NCBI GenBank assembly: GCA_015063955.1
Contig: SVTD01000016.1
Span: 1 to 32,918 of the forward strand
From: Oscillospiraceae bacterium
GTDB taxonomy: Bacteria > Bacillota > Clostridia > Oscillospirales > CAG-272
Direction of reading: 5' to 3'
DNA: 32,918 nt
In this document: positions 1-7,808 of the stretch, one piece after another
How positions within the stretch are numbered: the first letter of the stretch is position 1
How the letters are laid out: each line of letters opens with the position of its first letter
Made by a program: the position numbers and the translations under genes
The notes under the pieces: model-generated
Seen by the model: the letters and a program-made list of their open reading frames with translations, nothing else
Told to the model about the DNA's origin: nothing
Databases searched by the model: none

Positions 1-1153
1 ACTGCTTTGAAACCATAGGCTCGATGACCTGATGGCAACGGTAGCAGGTACCAACGTTGTGGGCAAGGGGCTCAACCTCCTTGAGGTAGCCGCCTGCCTC
101 AAGGTCTGTGAGGATCGCCTTACGAGCTTCAACTGTTGTCATGCCTGCGTACTTGCCGCAGTCAAGAACCTCGGGCTCGCCAACTGCAGCTGTGCCGTTT
201 GCAAAGAGCTTGTCAGCAGCTTCCTTGTCGGCGGCGCCTGTCATCTTGCCGTCGTATGTGAAGACGCGAACGAAGGGAAGGTCGTGTCTCTGACCAACCT
301 CGTAGTCGTTGGGGTCGTGTGCGGGAGTGATCTTAACAACGCCGGTACCCTTTGTCATATCTGCGTGCTCGTCGCAAACGATGGGGATCTCCTTGTTGAT
401 AAGGGGAAGGATAACGTGGCAGCCGTGGAGGTGCGCATAACGGGGGTCGTCTGCGTTGATAGCAACAGCAGTATCACCAAGCATTGTTTCGGGACGGGTT
501 GTTGCAAGCTCAAGCATCTCGCCTGTTTCCTTTACGGGGTAAAGGAGATGATAGAAGTTGCCGGGCTTGTCCTCGTATTCAACCTCAGCGTCGGAAATGG
601 AGGTCATACAGGTGGGGCACCAGTTTACCATTCTGTTTCCGCGGTAGATAAGGCCCTTGTTATAGAGCTTCATAAATACTGTCTGAACAGCCTCACTACA
701 GCCCTCGTCGAGAGTGAAGCGCTCGCGTGTCCAGTCGCAGGAGGAGCCCAGCTTCTTGAGCTGCTCGATGATTCTGCCGCCGTACTGGCGCTTCCAGTCC
801 CAAGCGCGCTCGAGGAATCCGTCACGGCCGATATCGTCCTTTGTGATGCCCTCTTTTCTCATAGCCTCAACGATCTTCGCCTCAGTCGCGATAGATGCGT
901 GGTCCGTACCGGGAAGCCAGAGAGTGGAGAAGCCGGACATTCTCTTGTAGCGGATAAGGATATCCTGAAGAGTGTTGTCAAGGGCGTGGCCCATGTGGAG
1001 CTGACCTGTGATGTTTGGAGGGGGAATAACGATAGAATAGTGGGGCTTTGACTTGTCAATTACGGGAGTAAAATGACCTGCTTCGCACCAGGAAGCATAT
1101 ATCCTGTCCTCAAAGGAGGCAGGATCATAGGTTTTTGTAAGTTCCTTTTTCAT
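1..1153 (-). CDS. valS: Valyl-tRNA synthetase, N-terminal part (cut by window edge)
   Basis: This cytoplasmic class I aminoacyl-tRNA synthetase charges tRNA-Val. About 384 codons are visible on the minus strand, and the frame runs off the left edge without a stop. The N-terminus reads MKKELTKTYDPASFEDRIY, followed by IPPPNITGQLHMGHALDN, which holds the HMGH form of the class I HIGH signature. Further in are LPGTDHASIATE, typical of ValRS, a cysteine pair (NWCPTC) and the editing-domain stretch ATTRPETMLGDTAV. The ATG at 1153 is preceded by AAAGGACT. A valine T-box leader lies upstream, which independently supports the call. The opposite strand carries a 339-codon open frame here; it is a shadow of this gene. 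Confidence 0.97.
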   Translation of the reverse strand, partial: MKKELTKTYDPASFEDRIYASWCEAGHFTPVIDKSKPHYSIVIPPPNITGQLHMGHALDNTLQDILIRYKRMSGFSTLWLPGTDHASIATEAKIVEAMRKEGITKDDIGRDGFLERAWDWKRQYGGRIIEQLKKLGSSCDWTRERFTLDEGCSEAVQTVFMKLYNKGLIYRGNRMVNWCPTCMTSISDAEVEYEDKPGNFYHLLYPVKETGEMLELATTRPETMLGDTAVAINADDPRYAHLHGCHVILPLINKEIPIVCDEHADMTKGTGVVKITPAHDPNDYEVGQRHDLPFVRVFTYDGKMTGAADKEAADKLFANGTAAVGEPEVLDCGKYAGMTTVEARKAILTDLEAGGYLKEVEPLAHNVGTCYRCHQVIEPMVSKQ

Positions 1154-1183
1154 TTTATATAGTCCTTTCGATAATTTTCTATT

Positions 1184-1258
1184 GGCTCCCTCCGATGGAA
1201 GGACCCGCTTGCGGGGGGATCCGTCCGGGGAGCTGTCGGCAGAGCCGACTGAGGGAGT
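1184..1258. repeat. Palindromic intergenic repeat element
   Basis: The element opens with GGCTCCCTC and closes with GAGGGAGT, which are inverted relative to each other. It contains the inner stems CCCGC/GCGGG and GTCGGC/GCCGAC. It lies between the T-box terminator and the valS ribosome binding site, so it would be transcribed in the valS leader. GC-rich CTCCCTC/GAGGGAG elements of this kind are, from memory, abundant between genes in Oscillospiraceae genomes. It encodes no protein. Confidence 0.7.
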
Positions 1259-1261
1259 AAA

Positions 1262-1291
1262 ATAAAAAAACGCCCTGAAAAAAACAGGACG
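1262..1291 (-). terminator. T-box-controlled terminator of the valS leader
   Basis: On the minus strand GCGTCCTG pairs with CAGGGCG across a T-rich loop and is followed by seven T residues. It begins a few bases after the T-box sequence and is the expected alternative to the antiterminator. Confidence 0.85.
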
Positions 1292-1518
1292 CAAAAGCGC
1301 GGTACCACCTGAATTCGCCAAAAGGCGCACTCTACGGAAACTGACATTTCCTTTCCCTTAACGCAGGAATTACGGCAAAAGCTACTGAGAAAGATGCCCT
1401 CTCCGTTCACAAAAGCGGCTCCGAAACTACCTTCAACTGCTGTACCGTACGGCATCCCACCATCGCCGCTCTCTTTGACAGCCCCTGCAGCCTACTCTTT
1501 TTCATCATAGCCTTTAGA
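1262..1518 (-). promoter_or_regulatory. T-box riboswitch leader, valine specific
   Basis: The minus-strand leader carries the conserved T-box AGGTGGTACCGCG at 1310-1298, directly ahead of an intrinsic terminator. The upstream arm has stem I elements: AAGAGTAG near the 5' end, AGAGAGCGGCGATGGTGGGA (AG bulge and distal loop), and a specifier region GAAGGTAGTTTCGGAG. Read as GAA-N-codon-purine, the specifier is GTA (1430-1428), a valine codon, which matches the downstream valS. Uncharged tRNA-Val would pair with the specifier and the T-box bulge and stabilise the antiterminator. The specifier assignment is by eye, without a fold. Confidence 0.92.
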
Positions 1519-1523
1519 CAACT

Positions 1524-1552
1524 ATTTTAGCACATAAATATTCCCTTGTCAA
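1524..1552 (-). promoter_or_regulatory. Sigma-A type promoter of valS
   Basis: TTGACA (1552-1547), a 17-bp spacer and TAAAAT (1529-1524) lie on the minus strand. The predicted start near 1517 fits the beginning of the T-box stem I. Confidence 0.88.
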
Positions 1553-1635
1553 GGATGAAAAAAAGAAATCGGGCATTTTCTTCACAGAACTTCAAATCCG
1601 GGTTTATCCGGAAGGTATATTTTTTTATTTTATCC

Positions 1636-1664
1636 TTTATATAAGGATTATGATATGGTATAAT
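1636..1664 (+). promoter_or_regulatory. Probable promoter of the metallophosphoesterase gene
   Basis: TATAAT at 1659-1664 lies 17 bp after a weak TTTATA (1636-1641). The predicted start is about 35-40 bases before the gene. Confidence 0.6.
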
Positions 1665-1708
1665 GGTAAGAGAATAAGCACAATGCTTCAAAAAAGAAGG
1701 TAATACGT

Positions 1709-2233
1709 ATGAGCAGGATTTTTTTCATAGCTGACACCCACTTTGGTGACGAAAGGATAAGAAAATACGAAAACAGACCCTTTGATAATGCAGAGCAGAT
1801 GGACAGGCATATGGTATCTGCATGGAACAAAGCCGTTTCCTGCGATGATACAGTATACGTTCTGGGCGATTTCGGAGCTGACGGCTATGAAGGGGAAATA
1901 CTGTCACTCCTGAACGGTAAAAAATATCTCGTCAAGGGTAATCACGACAAAAAATCAAATTCCGAATACAGAAAGCTGGGATTTTGCGAGGTTTACGACC
2001 ACCCCATAATCATCAATGAATTCTGGATCCTTTCTCACGATGCCCTTTACGTGAACTCCAATATGCCTTACGCCAATCTCTTTGGCCACGTGCATAACTC
2101 TCCCATAGTAAAGGATTACAGCAGCCAGCACTATTGCGTTTGCGTTGAACGTATAAACTATGCTCCTATGGATTTTGAAGATATCAAAAAGCAGATCATC
2201 AATGGATCGGCACAGACAAGCGCACACAAATAA
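1709..2233 (+). CDS. Small calcineurin-like metallophosphoesterase
   Basis: The 174-residue cytoplasmic protein is a single minimal phosphoesterase domain. Metal-binding motifs appear in family order: DTH at residues 9-11, GDF at 53-55, GNHD at 77-80, SHD at 109-111 and GHVH at 126-129. The family uses two metal ions to hydrolyse phosphomono- or phosphodiesters; the short form with GNHD and GHVH is common in bacteria and phages, usually with no known substrate. The ATG at 1709 follows AGAAGG at proper spacing. The aldo/keto reductase gene starts 23 bases downstream and may be cotranscribed. The substrate cannot be read from the sequence. Confidence 0.9.
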   Translation: MSRIFFIADTHFGDERIRKYENRPFDNAEQMDRHMVSAWNKAVSCDDTVYVLGDFGADGYEGEILSLLNGKKYLVKGNHDKKSNSEYRKLGFCEVYDHPIIINEFWILSHDALYVNSNMPYANLFGHVHNSPIVKDYSSQHYCVCVERINYAPMDFEDIKKQIINGSAQTSAHK

Positions 2234-2256
2234 CACCGGCGAAAAAGAGGTTTATT

Positions 2257-3171
2257 ATGTATAATATTGATTTAGGAAAAAGTAATTTAAAGGTCCCTGC
2301 AGTTGCTGTAGGCTGTATGCGTATCTCCGATATGAGTGAAAAGGAGCTTGCCGCCTTTATCGATACTTCTCTGGCAAACGGCGCCAATTTCTTTGACCAT
2401 GCTGATATTTACGGCGGCGGAAGCTGTGAGAGTGTCTTCGGCAAGGCAATTTCAGGCATTAAGCGAGAGGACGTTATTATCCAGACAAAATGCGGTATCG
2501 TTCCCGGAAAGATGTTTGATTTTTCCTACGAACACATTATCGGATCGGTTGAAAAAAGTCTGATGCGACTGGGCACCGATTATATTGACGTACTTTTGCT
2601 CCACCGCCCCGATGCGCTGATGGAGCCCGAAGAGGTTGCCCGCGCCTTTGACTTCCTGAAAAATTCCGGCAAGGTACGCCATTTCGGAGTATCAAATCAG
2701 AACCCGTATCAGATAAAGCTCCTTGAAAAGTATCTTGATATGCCTGTCTGCGCAAATCAGCTCCAGCTTTCTATCATGCATGCTTCAATGATCAGCTCGG
2801 GGATCAACGTTAATATGTACAACGATTCCTCCGTTGACAGAGACGGTGGAATTCTTGACTTTTGCCGTTTAAACAACATAACGATTCAAACCTGGTCGCC
2901 TATGCAGTACGGCTTCTTCGAGGGGTGCTTCATCGATAATGAAAAATTCCCTGAGCTTAACCGTGTTCTTGAAGATCTTGCGAACAAGTATTCCGTAAGC
3001 AAAACAACGATTTCCATTGCATGGATACTTCGCCATCCCGCAAAAATGCAGCCCGTCACAGGCACCACAAATCTTACACGTCTGACCGATTGCTTTAAAG
3101 CTGCAGACATCTCTCTTTCAAGAGAGGAATGGTACGCTATCTACAAAGCGGCAGGCAACGTTCTTCCCTGA
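2257..3171 (+). CDS. Aldo/keto reductase, YdhF-like
   Basis: The 304-residue protein is an NAD(P)H-dependent oxidoreductase of the TIM-barrel AKR superfamily. The catalytic tetrad is visible: Asp47 and Tyr52 in FDHADIYGG, Lys78 in QTKCG and His116 in LLLHRPD. The DHADIYGGGSCE stretch resembles E. coli YdhF, whose physiological substrate is not established. The C-terminal nucleotide-binding region is present (WILRHPAKMQPVTGT). The ATG follows GAGG eight bases upstream, 23 bp after the phosphoesterase stop. A strong bidirectional terminator lies about 40 bp downstream, so this gene ends the transcript and faces the phage-derived cassette convergently. Confidence 0.92.
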   Translation: MYNIDLGKSNLKVPAVAVGCMRISDMSEKELAAFIDTSLANGANFFDHADIYGGGSCESVFGKAISGIKREDVIIQTKCGIVPGKMFDFSYEHIIGSVEKSLMRLGTDYIDVLLLHRPDALMEPEEVARAFDFLKNSGKVRHFGVSNQNPYQIKLLEKYLDMPVCANQLQLSIMHASMISSGINVNMYNDSSVDRDGGILDFCRLNNITIQTWSPMQYGFFEGCFIDNEKFPELNRVLEDLANKYSVSKTTISIAWILRHPAKMQPVTGTTNLTRLTDCFKAADISLSREEWYAIYKAAGNVLP

Positions 3172-3209
3172 GAATCATCAAAGAATTCACCGGATCATAT
3201 TTATTTTTA

Positions 3210-3238
3210 AAAGCCTACCGCAAGAAGCGGTAGGCTTT
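3210..3238. terminator. Bidirectional intrinsic terminator
   Basis: AAAGCCTACCGC pairs perfectly with GCGGTAGGCTTT around the loop AAGAA, with A/T-rich flanks on both sides. It separates the plus-strand aldo/keto reductase from the minus-strand phage-derived cassette and can end both. Confidence 0.88.
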
Positions 3239-3258
3239 AAATTAATATGCCTCGGCTT

Positions 3259-3996
3259 TTACTCCGCCGCCTTTTGTAAAAGCTCGGCGTAGTCGAGGAA
3301 TCGGTCGAATTCCTCCTCCGATTCCCACCTGTAATTGTCAAATAACGTCTCACCCTCGGAGAGATACTGCTTGAGCAGGGTCGTATACTTGTCAAACTCA
3401 GCATTATCAAGGTCTGAAAGAAGCTTTATACTGTCCGAAAGCGCATCCCGATCGTCAGAAAAGCGTCCGTATGCCGCCTCGAAAAGCTCGGGAATAAGCT
3501 CCGCAGTTTTGGAAAGCTCTCCCGCATACGCCTGCTGTGCCGCACTGCTTGCGTAGCTGTTTGCATATCCCCCTGTCAGCGCCGTTGCCCTTCCGAGAGT
3601 ATCCTCCATAGCAAGTCGGGCGTTTTTCCTGTTCTCGTCCCTTATGAGCCTGTAGGCAATATCCTTTTCGGGATCGTAGGAAAAATCAGCTCCCGTAAGA
3701 TCATATACGAGACTGCGTATCTCATCGTCGTATGACTTTTCGGGTGCGGCAGGTCTCTTCGTCTGCCAAAGAGCTATGTCCTCCTCTGCCCCGGTCTTTC
3801 CCTGACTCTTATTTCCCGTCACGGGAAGGGCGTTGCTTTTTGATATCTGACCCTGAGGTATATTCAAAGTGTCTCCGGCATAGATCAGATTCTTATCCTT
3901 AATTCCGTTATTGGCGGCAATGGCGTCTACCGTAGTGCCGTACCTTTTGGCAATACTCGAAAGGGTATCTCCTTCCTTTATCTTATGGGTTGTCAT
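3259..3996 (-). CDS. LysM-domain phage structural-like protein
   Basis: The 245-residue protein starts with one LysM domain (about residues 4-47, HKIKEGDTLSSIAKRYGTT to GDTLNIP), which binds peptidoglycan-type glycans. A low-complexity linker follows, then a charged helical region containing ALTGGYANSYASSAAQQAYA. From memory, GGYxxSYAxxxxQQ stretches occur in virion proteins of clostridial phages, where they precede long helical segments. No signal peptide or catalytic hydrolase domain is visible. The ATG at 3996 has AAGGAGG at good spacing; an upstream in-frame start at 4038 lacks this. It overlaps the preceding gene by 14 bp and ends the cassette. It may attach the particle to the cell wall, but this is inference. 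Confidence 0.8.
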   Translation of the reverse strand: MTTHKIKEGDTLSSIAKRYGTTVDAIAANNGIKDKNLIYAGDTLNIPQGQISKSNALPVTGNKSQGKTGAEEDIALWQTKRPAAPEKSYDDEIRSLVYDLTGADFSYDPEKDIAYRLIRDENRKNARLAMEDTLGRATALTGGYANSYASSAAQQAYAGELSKTAELIPELFEAAYGRFSDDRDALSDSIKLLSDLDNAEFDKYTTLLKQYLSEGETLFDNYRWESEEEFDRFLDYAELLQKAAE

Positions 3997-4177
3997 TCTT
4001 TTCCTCCTTATTGCAGAATATCCTTTCTCTCGCATCATCTGAGAAATTATCCTCTCCCAGATTTGAAAGAGTAACGTTCAAGGCTTCGCTGAGGCTGTAG
4101 AGCCAGGAGGTCAGCCGATCAAGCCTTTGATTTGCGTTATCTCCTCCCATGGGAGGTCGGTTTACGTTAAATTTCAT
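3983..4177 (-). CDS. Small phage-type protein of unknown function
   Basis: This 64-residue protein begins MKFNVNRPPMGGDNANQRLD and continues with a helix (LTSWLYSLSEALNVTLSNLGE). Short proteins with an N-terminal NRP motif and one amphipathic helix are, from memory, common between tail and lysis genes of clostridial phages; their role is unknown. The ribosome binding site AAAGGAGG is excellent and the start lies 15 bp after the nozzle-like gene. Its last 14 bp overlap the start of the LysM gene in another frame, which suggests translational coupling. Confidence 0.75.
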   Translation of the reverse strand: MKFNVNRPPMGGDNANQRLDRLTSWLYSLSEALNVTLSNLGEDNFSDDARERIFCNKEEKNDNP

Positions 4178-4192
4178 ATATCCTCCTTTACG

Positions 4193-5944
4193 TTAAAAGG
4201 GGCTTGCCGCTTCAAGTGTCCTTGTAACGGAGGAAAGCGAAAACTCCCCTTCACCCTCAAGCCGAAGTCTGAAAAAGTCGCATCGGCGAGGGCGCAGCCT
4301 TACGTAATGGGCGCTGTTCTTTCCCCTGAGCTCTCTTTCCCTTTTCCAGACGCCGCTGCCGTCGTATTCAACGGAAAGAGTACACCTTGAGCCTACGGGG
4401 CAGTCTATCCTGAGAGCAACCGACGAAACGTACTTTTTATCAGGCGTATCAAACCCGAGCTTTCCCGTTTCGCACATCCACGAAAGCCGCAACTCCCTTG
4501 TAAGACCCTCCATGGGAAGCACTGAATATACGCGGCTCTCGCCGTTTTCATTGCAAAGATAGAAAAGATCCTTTCCGCACCGGCAAAAGCTTACGATATC
4601 GGGGCTGTCCTCCTTGTGCCAGATACGGCGCTTCGCATCGTATACGAAAAGAGTCCTTTCGCCCTTCGTATCCTCCATGGAAACGTAATATCTATCCCCA
4701 CAGCTTCCCGCTATTGCATTTTTATATTTTTCACCGCCGAGAGCTGAGTCAACACCGACAGGCATTCCTCCGTCGTATCGCACGATGCCGGTATAGGTCT
4801 TATAGTAAAGCTCGTCGTTAACGAATACTGCACTTTTGGAGCTTCCCGCCTCGATACCTCGCTGGGCTGATTCCGTTACCGTAAACTCCGAGGGGTAGCT
4901 TCCGTGGATCTTGATTATGGCGTCCTCCTTGAAAAACACGGGGTTTCCGTCCACGCAAACACCGCCCGTAAATGCTCCGCCGCAGCCTACGCTTGCAGAA
5001 TATGAGTCTGTCGCCACTCCGCGGAATCTGTTCCAGTTGGTAGCATCGCCGGGGGCGCTTGCGTATATCTCGTTGACACACTTACCGCTTGCATCCGTGC
5101 CGTATCTGCAGCCCCAGAGACGGTTTTTTGCCGAAATCACGAAATCCATCTCGGGCACTTCCCTTTTTACGCTTATAATTCCGGAAGAAACCGTCCCCAC
5201 GTGATCCGATTCCACCACGAGAAAGGTCTTGTCTTGTGCACGGTTTATAATATTGTAATATCCGGAAAGCTCTGCGTCCTTTGAAAACAGAAGCTCTACA
5301 GTATCGTTTTTTGCAATACTCTCAGTGAATGTCATAAATGACGAAAAATCACCCTTTGATCCGTCATCGGAAAGCTTATAGCAATATCGGCGAAGCCTTC
5401 TGTAGGGGGAGGACTCATCGGCATCGTTGCCGTCAATATCACAGCACTCGAATGCAAATTCATAAAAGCCATCGCTGAGTGCGCCCTGCTCGTAGGAGGT
5501 GTGAAGCTCAAGAGGACCGACGGAGCCGTCCATCATATCGTAAAAGACCTTGTCGGGAAAGAAATAAACCTTCGTTCCCACCACAACAGACTGCTTTTCC
5601 CTCTTTGAAAGAAGGGTCGAGGTGTTGAAAATATCGTGACCTGTAAGGACACCGTCCTCAAGATAGAAAGCCTTGATTCTGTTTTCACAGTCTGCTACAA
5701 GGGCATTTTTTACGATATTTCCGTTGCTGTAAATATCGAGGCACATAATGTCAAATATACGGGCACCCGAAAGCTCTGCCTCGTAGCGCCTGTTTCTTGT
5801 GCTGATGCGGGGATAGTCAGCGCCCGACATATTTTTCATATCATAGAAGCTTCCCTCCGGCGTATCTCCCCGTCTGTCATAGCCGCCGAAGGAGCTTATC
5901 ATCTTTCTTTCCCTCTTATCATGATTCTGAACCGGTATCCTCAT
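4193..5944 (-). CDS. Phage tail nozzle/stabilisation-like protein
   Basis: The protein has about 583 residues. It opens with FGGYDRRGDTPEGSFYDMKN and YPRISTRNRR, an N-terminal pattern that I associate with podovirus-type tail nozzle/stabilisation proteins in clostridial phages. The rest is rich in short beta-strands and aromatic-glycine turns (for example LWGCRYG, APGDATNWNRFRG, ELYYKTYTGIVRYDGG), consistent with a beta-propeller-like fold. There is no signal peptide or enzyme motif. The ATG at 5944 follows GTGAGGTG, which overlaps the adaptor stop codon; an ATG at 5902 with AGAGGG is an alternative. In a virion it would sit below the adaptor. The assignment rests on motif recall and on gene order after an adaptor gene. 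Confidence 0.72.
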   Translation of the reverse strand: MRIPVQNHDKRERKMISSFGGYDRRGDTPEGSFYDMKNMSGADYPRISTRNRRYEAELSGARIFDIMCLDIYSNGNIVKNALVADCENRIKAFYLEDGVLTGHDIFNTSTLLSKREKQSVVVGTKVYFFPDKVFYDMMDGSVGPLELHTSYEQGALSDGFYEFAFECCDIDGNDADESSPYRRLRRYCYKLSDDGSKGDFSSFMTFTESIAKNDTVELLFSKDAELSGYYNIINRAQDKTFLVVESDHVGTVSSGIISVKREVPEMDFVISAKNRLWGCRYGTDASGKCVNEIYASAPGDATNWNRFRGVATDSYSASVGCGGAFTGGVCVDGNPVFFKEDAIIKIHGSYPSEFTVTESAQRGIEAGSSKSAVFVNDELYYKTYTGIVRYDGGMPVGVDSALGGEKYKNAIAGSCGDRYYVSMEDTKGERTLFVYDAKRRIWHKEDSPDIVSFCRCGKDLFYLCNENGESRVYSVLPMEGLTRELRLSWMCETGKLGFDTPDKKYVSSVALRIDCPVGSRCTLSVEYDGSGVWKRERELRGKNSAHYVRLRPRRCDFFRLRLEGEGEFSLSSVTRTLEAASPF

Positions 5945-5951
5945 ATGCACC

Positions 5952-6320
5952 TCACAGCTTTACAGCCCGCTCTCCCAGGGGCATATAAGCGCGATTGTAC
6001 CGGTCGGCAAACTCCTTGTAGGATTCCGAAAAAACTGCGGCCGAATTCATATACTGCGGTATATCGCGAAGGGAAAGATCGCATTTCATAATCAGATAAT
6101 TGACGTAAAGACGGGAATAGGGATCAGGCACGAAAAGCACGCGGTTTCCGTCGCCGTCGGAGGTGATAAGAGTTTTGTCGCTTGTATCACCCTCGTGAGT
6201 AGCAGCGATCTCGCACACAACTGTATTTTCGATCTGTGCAAGCCATTCTGTCAGCTCCTCGCGGGAGACCTCATCCCCAATGGAACGTACTGCCGCAGCT
6301 ATTGCTTCGTTTACTGTCAT
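5952..6320 (-). CDS. Phage head-tail adaptor-like protein
   Basis: The 122-residue protein begins with a helical segment (MTVNEAIAAAVRSIGDEVSR, then LTEWLAQIENTVVCEI). It has a middle piece VLFVPDPYSRLYVNYLIMKC and ends YKEFADRYNRAYMP. The pattern of helix, VPxPYxxLY, NSAxxF and a final helix matches adaptor/connector proteins that follow the capsid gene in clostridial phages with N4-gp56-type capsids. In virions such proteins form a ring below the portal. AAAGGAG lies at good spacing before the ATG. The nozzle-like gene follows after the TGA with its ribosome site overlapping. No portal gene is present for it to bind, which is the oddity. Confidence 0.75.
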   Translation of the reverse strand: MTVNEAIAAAVRSIGDEVSREELTEWLAQIENTVVCEIAATHEGDTSDKTLITSDGDGNRVLFVPDPYSRLYVNYLIMKCDLSLRDIPQYMNSAAVFSESYKEFADRYNRAYMPLGERAVKL

Positions 6321-6413
6321 TTATATTCTCCTTTCTTTGTTTGTTAAAAATTGTAATAGGAACGGATCAATATCAGAAAACGCAAATCACGCCTACATAT
6401 TTTTTTCATATGC

Positions 6414-6444
6414 AAAGGGGCTGCCGCAAATGGGCAGCCCCTTT
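6414..6444 (-). other. Perfect 12-bp hairpin between capsid and tail blocks
   Basis: AAAGGGGCTGCC and GGCAGCCCCTTT pair around a 7-base loop, 12 bp past the stop of the small capsid-block gene. No T-run follows on the minus strand, so it is not a canonical intrinsic terminator. It could attenuate transcription or protect the 3' end of the capsid message. Confidence 0.75.
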
Positions 6445-6455
6445 GCTGTCGTTCC

Positions 6456-6683
6456 TCAGTTTTTGGCAAAAGCTTCGATAAACGCTTCTGCCGCGCTGTC
6501 CTGCCGCTGGGACGATTCTATCACCTCGGCAAAACGAAGAGGCACCTCCACTGCTTTTCCGGTCTGGATGAGCATATTCTCACCGTTGACCGCTACGTAT
6601 CTTTCAGTATCATTTTTTGACGTGCGGGGAATGAAAACGGTCTTCATTTCCTCCGCGCTTCTGTTTTCCAAAACCTTTGCCAT
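6456..6683 (-). CDS. Small post-capsid phage protein
   Basis: The 75-residue protein starts MAKVLENRSAEEMKTVFIPR and contains YVAVNGENMLIQTGKAVEVP, followed by a helix. Proteins with the phrase VNGxxxxIQxGxxVEVP directly downstream of the capsid gene are, from memory, typical of clostridial phages; their function is not established. The ATG at 6683 follows GGTGA with five bases between; an in-frame GTG at 6692 would place the purine-rich site too close. It lies 24 bp after the capsid gene and is followed by a strong hairpin. Confidence 0.72.
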   Translation of the reverse strand: MAKVLENRSAEEMKTVFIPRTSKNDTERYVAVNGENMLIQTGKAVEVPLRFAEVIESSQRQDSAAEAFIEAFAKN

Positions 6684-6707
6684 ATATTTCACCTTTCCTT
6701 TAACTTA

Positions 6708-7787
6708 TCAGTTAGCCTCGAGGACTGACGCAGAGAAAGAGGAGCAGGACTCCACTCTGAGCATATATTCCTCAACAAGTCTCTTTGCTACCTTCGTTGC
6801 CTTCCAGCCGACGGAGGAGCGCTGGTTAAGAGGGTCGTTGCCGTAGCCCTTCTGCTTTACGATGTGCTCGATACCGCCGCCTGCAATATCTGTGGAGCCG
6901 TATGCGTTGGCACCGATAAAGAGAGTGCAGAATACTGCCGCGCCGTCCTTGCCGCCCTCTTCACCCACGTAGATCTTCGCCTCGGTGGACTGAACGAAGC
7001 GGACGCCGCCGAGAGTACCGATCTCGCCCTTGAGAATGGCGGAGGGATCGGCATACTTCTGGATGTCCACCCACTGACCCTTTGCATCCTGCATGAGATC
7101 AAAGGCCACGTAGGGATGGATCACCGCAACGTAGGCACCGTCAATTGTAGGTGCGTTCATTGCCTTGAGCTGTGCTGCCGCGCGGAATACGTCGCGTACG
7201 CGAAGCTTACAGCCATCGGTGAGAGCCTTTCTGGAGGTGATCTCGGTCTCTGTGCCGTCAGCGGCCACGAGAGGACAGTAGTTTACGTTGGTACCGCCCA
7301 TGATCTGGTTGCGGACTACCGTATCGATGGTTCTTCCCGCCTGATCTGCAAGCTGCTTCGTTGCCTCAACAACGATGGGGTCAACGCTTGTGAGCTCGAT
7401 CATATCGGTAAGCTCCACGTAATCACCGTACTGATCCACCGTTGCCGTTACGGGAACTACTGTAAGCTTGGAGGCTGTGGGAGTCACACCCTCGGTGATA
7501 GGGGTAAGCGCCTTGGGAAGAGCATTGAACTTTCTGAATTCAATGGTCTTACCGCCGTTCTTGGGAATGGGTCGCTTCTGAGCAAACTGGTCAAACACGA
7601 GAGAAGGGCCTGCAAGCTCGATAAGAGTCTTATCGTAGAAGGTCTTCATCTCCGCGGAAAGACCGCTGCCCTCAGTATAAGAAGCGGACTTTGCAGGATC
7701 GTTTGCGTTGACAAATGCCTCAGTGCCGTGAACGGCGTCGCCTGCGGCAAAAAGCTGAAGATCGACAGATTCAAAATTGAAAGCCAT
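6708..7787 (-). CDS. Major capsid protein, N4-gp56 family
   Basis: The 359-residue protein has the hallmarks of the N4-gp56 family, an HK97-fold major capsid protein. The N-terminus contains VDLQLFAAGD. Then come the arm and core stretch FYDKTLIELAGPSLVFDQFA, KTIEFRKFNALPKA, PITEGVTP and DQYGDYVELTDMIEL. The C-terminal half has YVAVIHPYVAFDL, GGVRFVQSTEAKIY, FIGANAYGSTDI and DPLNQRSSVGWKA. It is full length for the family with no internal stop. GAAAGGAAG precedes the ATG. The scaffold-like gene ends 21 bp upstream. It should assemble into shells; whether it still does so without portal and terminase genes nearby is open. Confidence 0.93.
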   Translation of the reverse strand: MAFNFESVDLQLFAAGDAVHGTEAFVNANDPAKSASYTEGSGLSAEMKTFYDKTLIELAGPSLVFDQFAQKRPIPKNGGKTIEFRKFNALPKALTPITEGVTPTASKLTVVPVTATVDQYGDYVELTDMIELTSVDPIVVEATKQLADQAGRTIDTVVRNQIMGGTNVNYCPLVAADGTETEITSRKALTDGCKLRVRDVFRAAAQLKAMNAPTIDGAYVAVIHPYVAFDLMQDAKGQWVDIQKYADPSAILKGEIGTLGGVRFVQSTEAKIYVGEEGGKDGAAVFCTLFIGANAYGSTDIAGGGIEHIVKQKGYGNDPLNQRSSVGWKATKVAKRLVEEYMLRVESCSSFSASVLEAN

Positions 7788-7808
7788 TTTTATACTTCCT
7801 TTCTTTAA

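Noticed and set aside
32-1051. Long plus-strand open frame (339 codons)
   Set aside because: It is antisense to valS, has no family features, and the minus strand translates into clear ValRS motifs.
6864-7808. 314-codon plus-strand open frame
   Set aside because: It is antisense to the capsid gene; Cys- and Leu-rich composition is typical of a shadow frame, and no ribosome site is seen.
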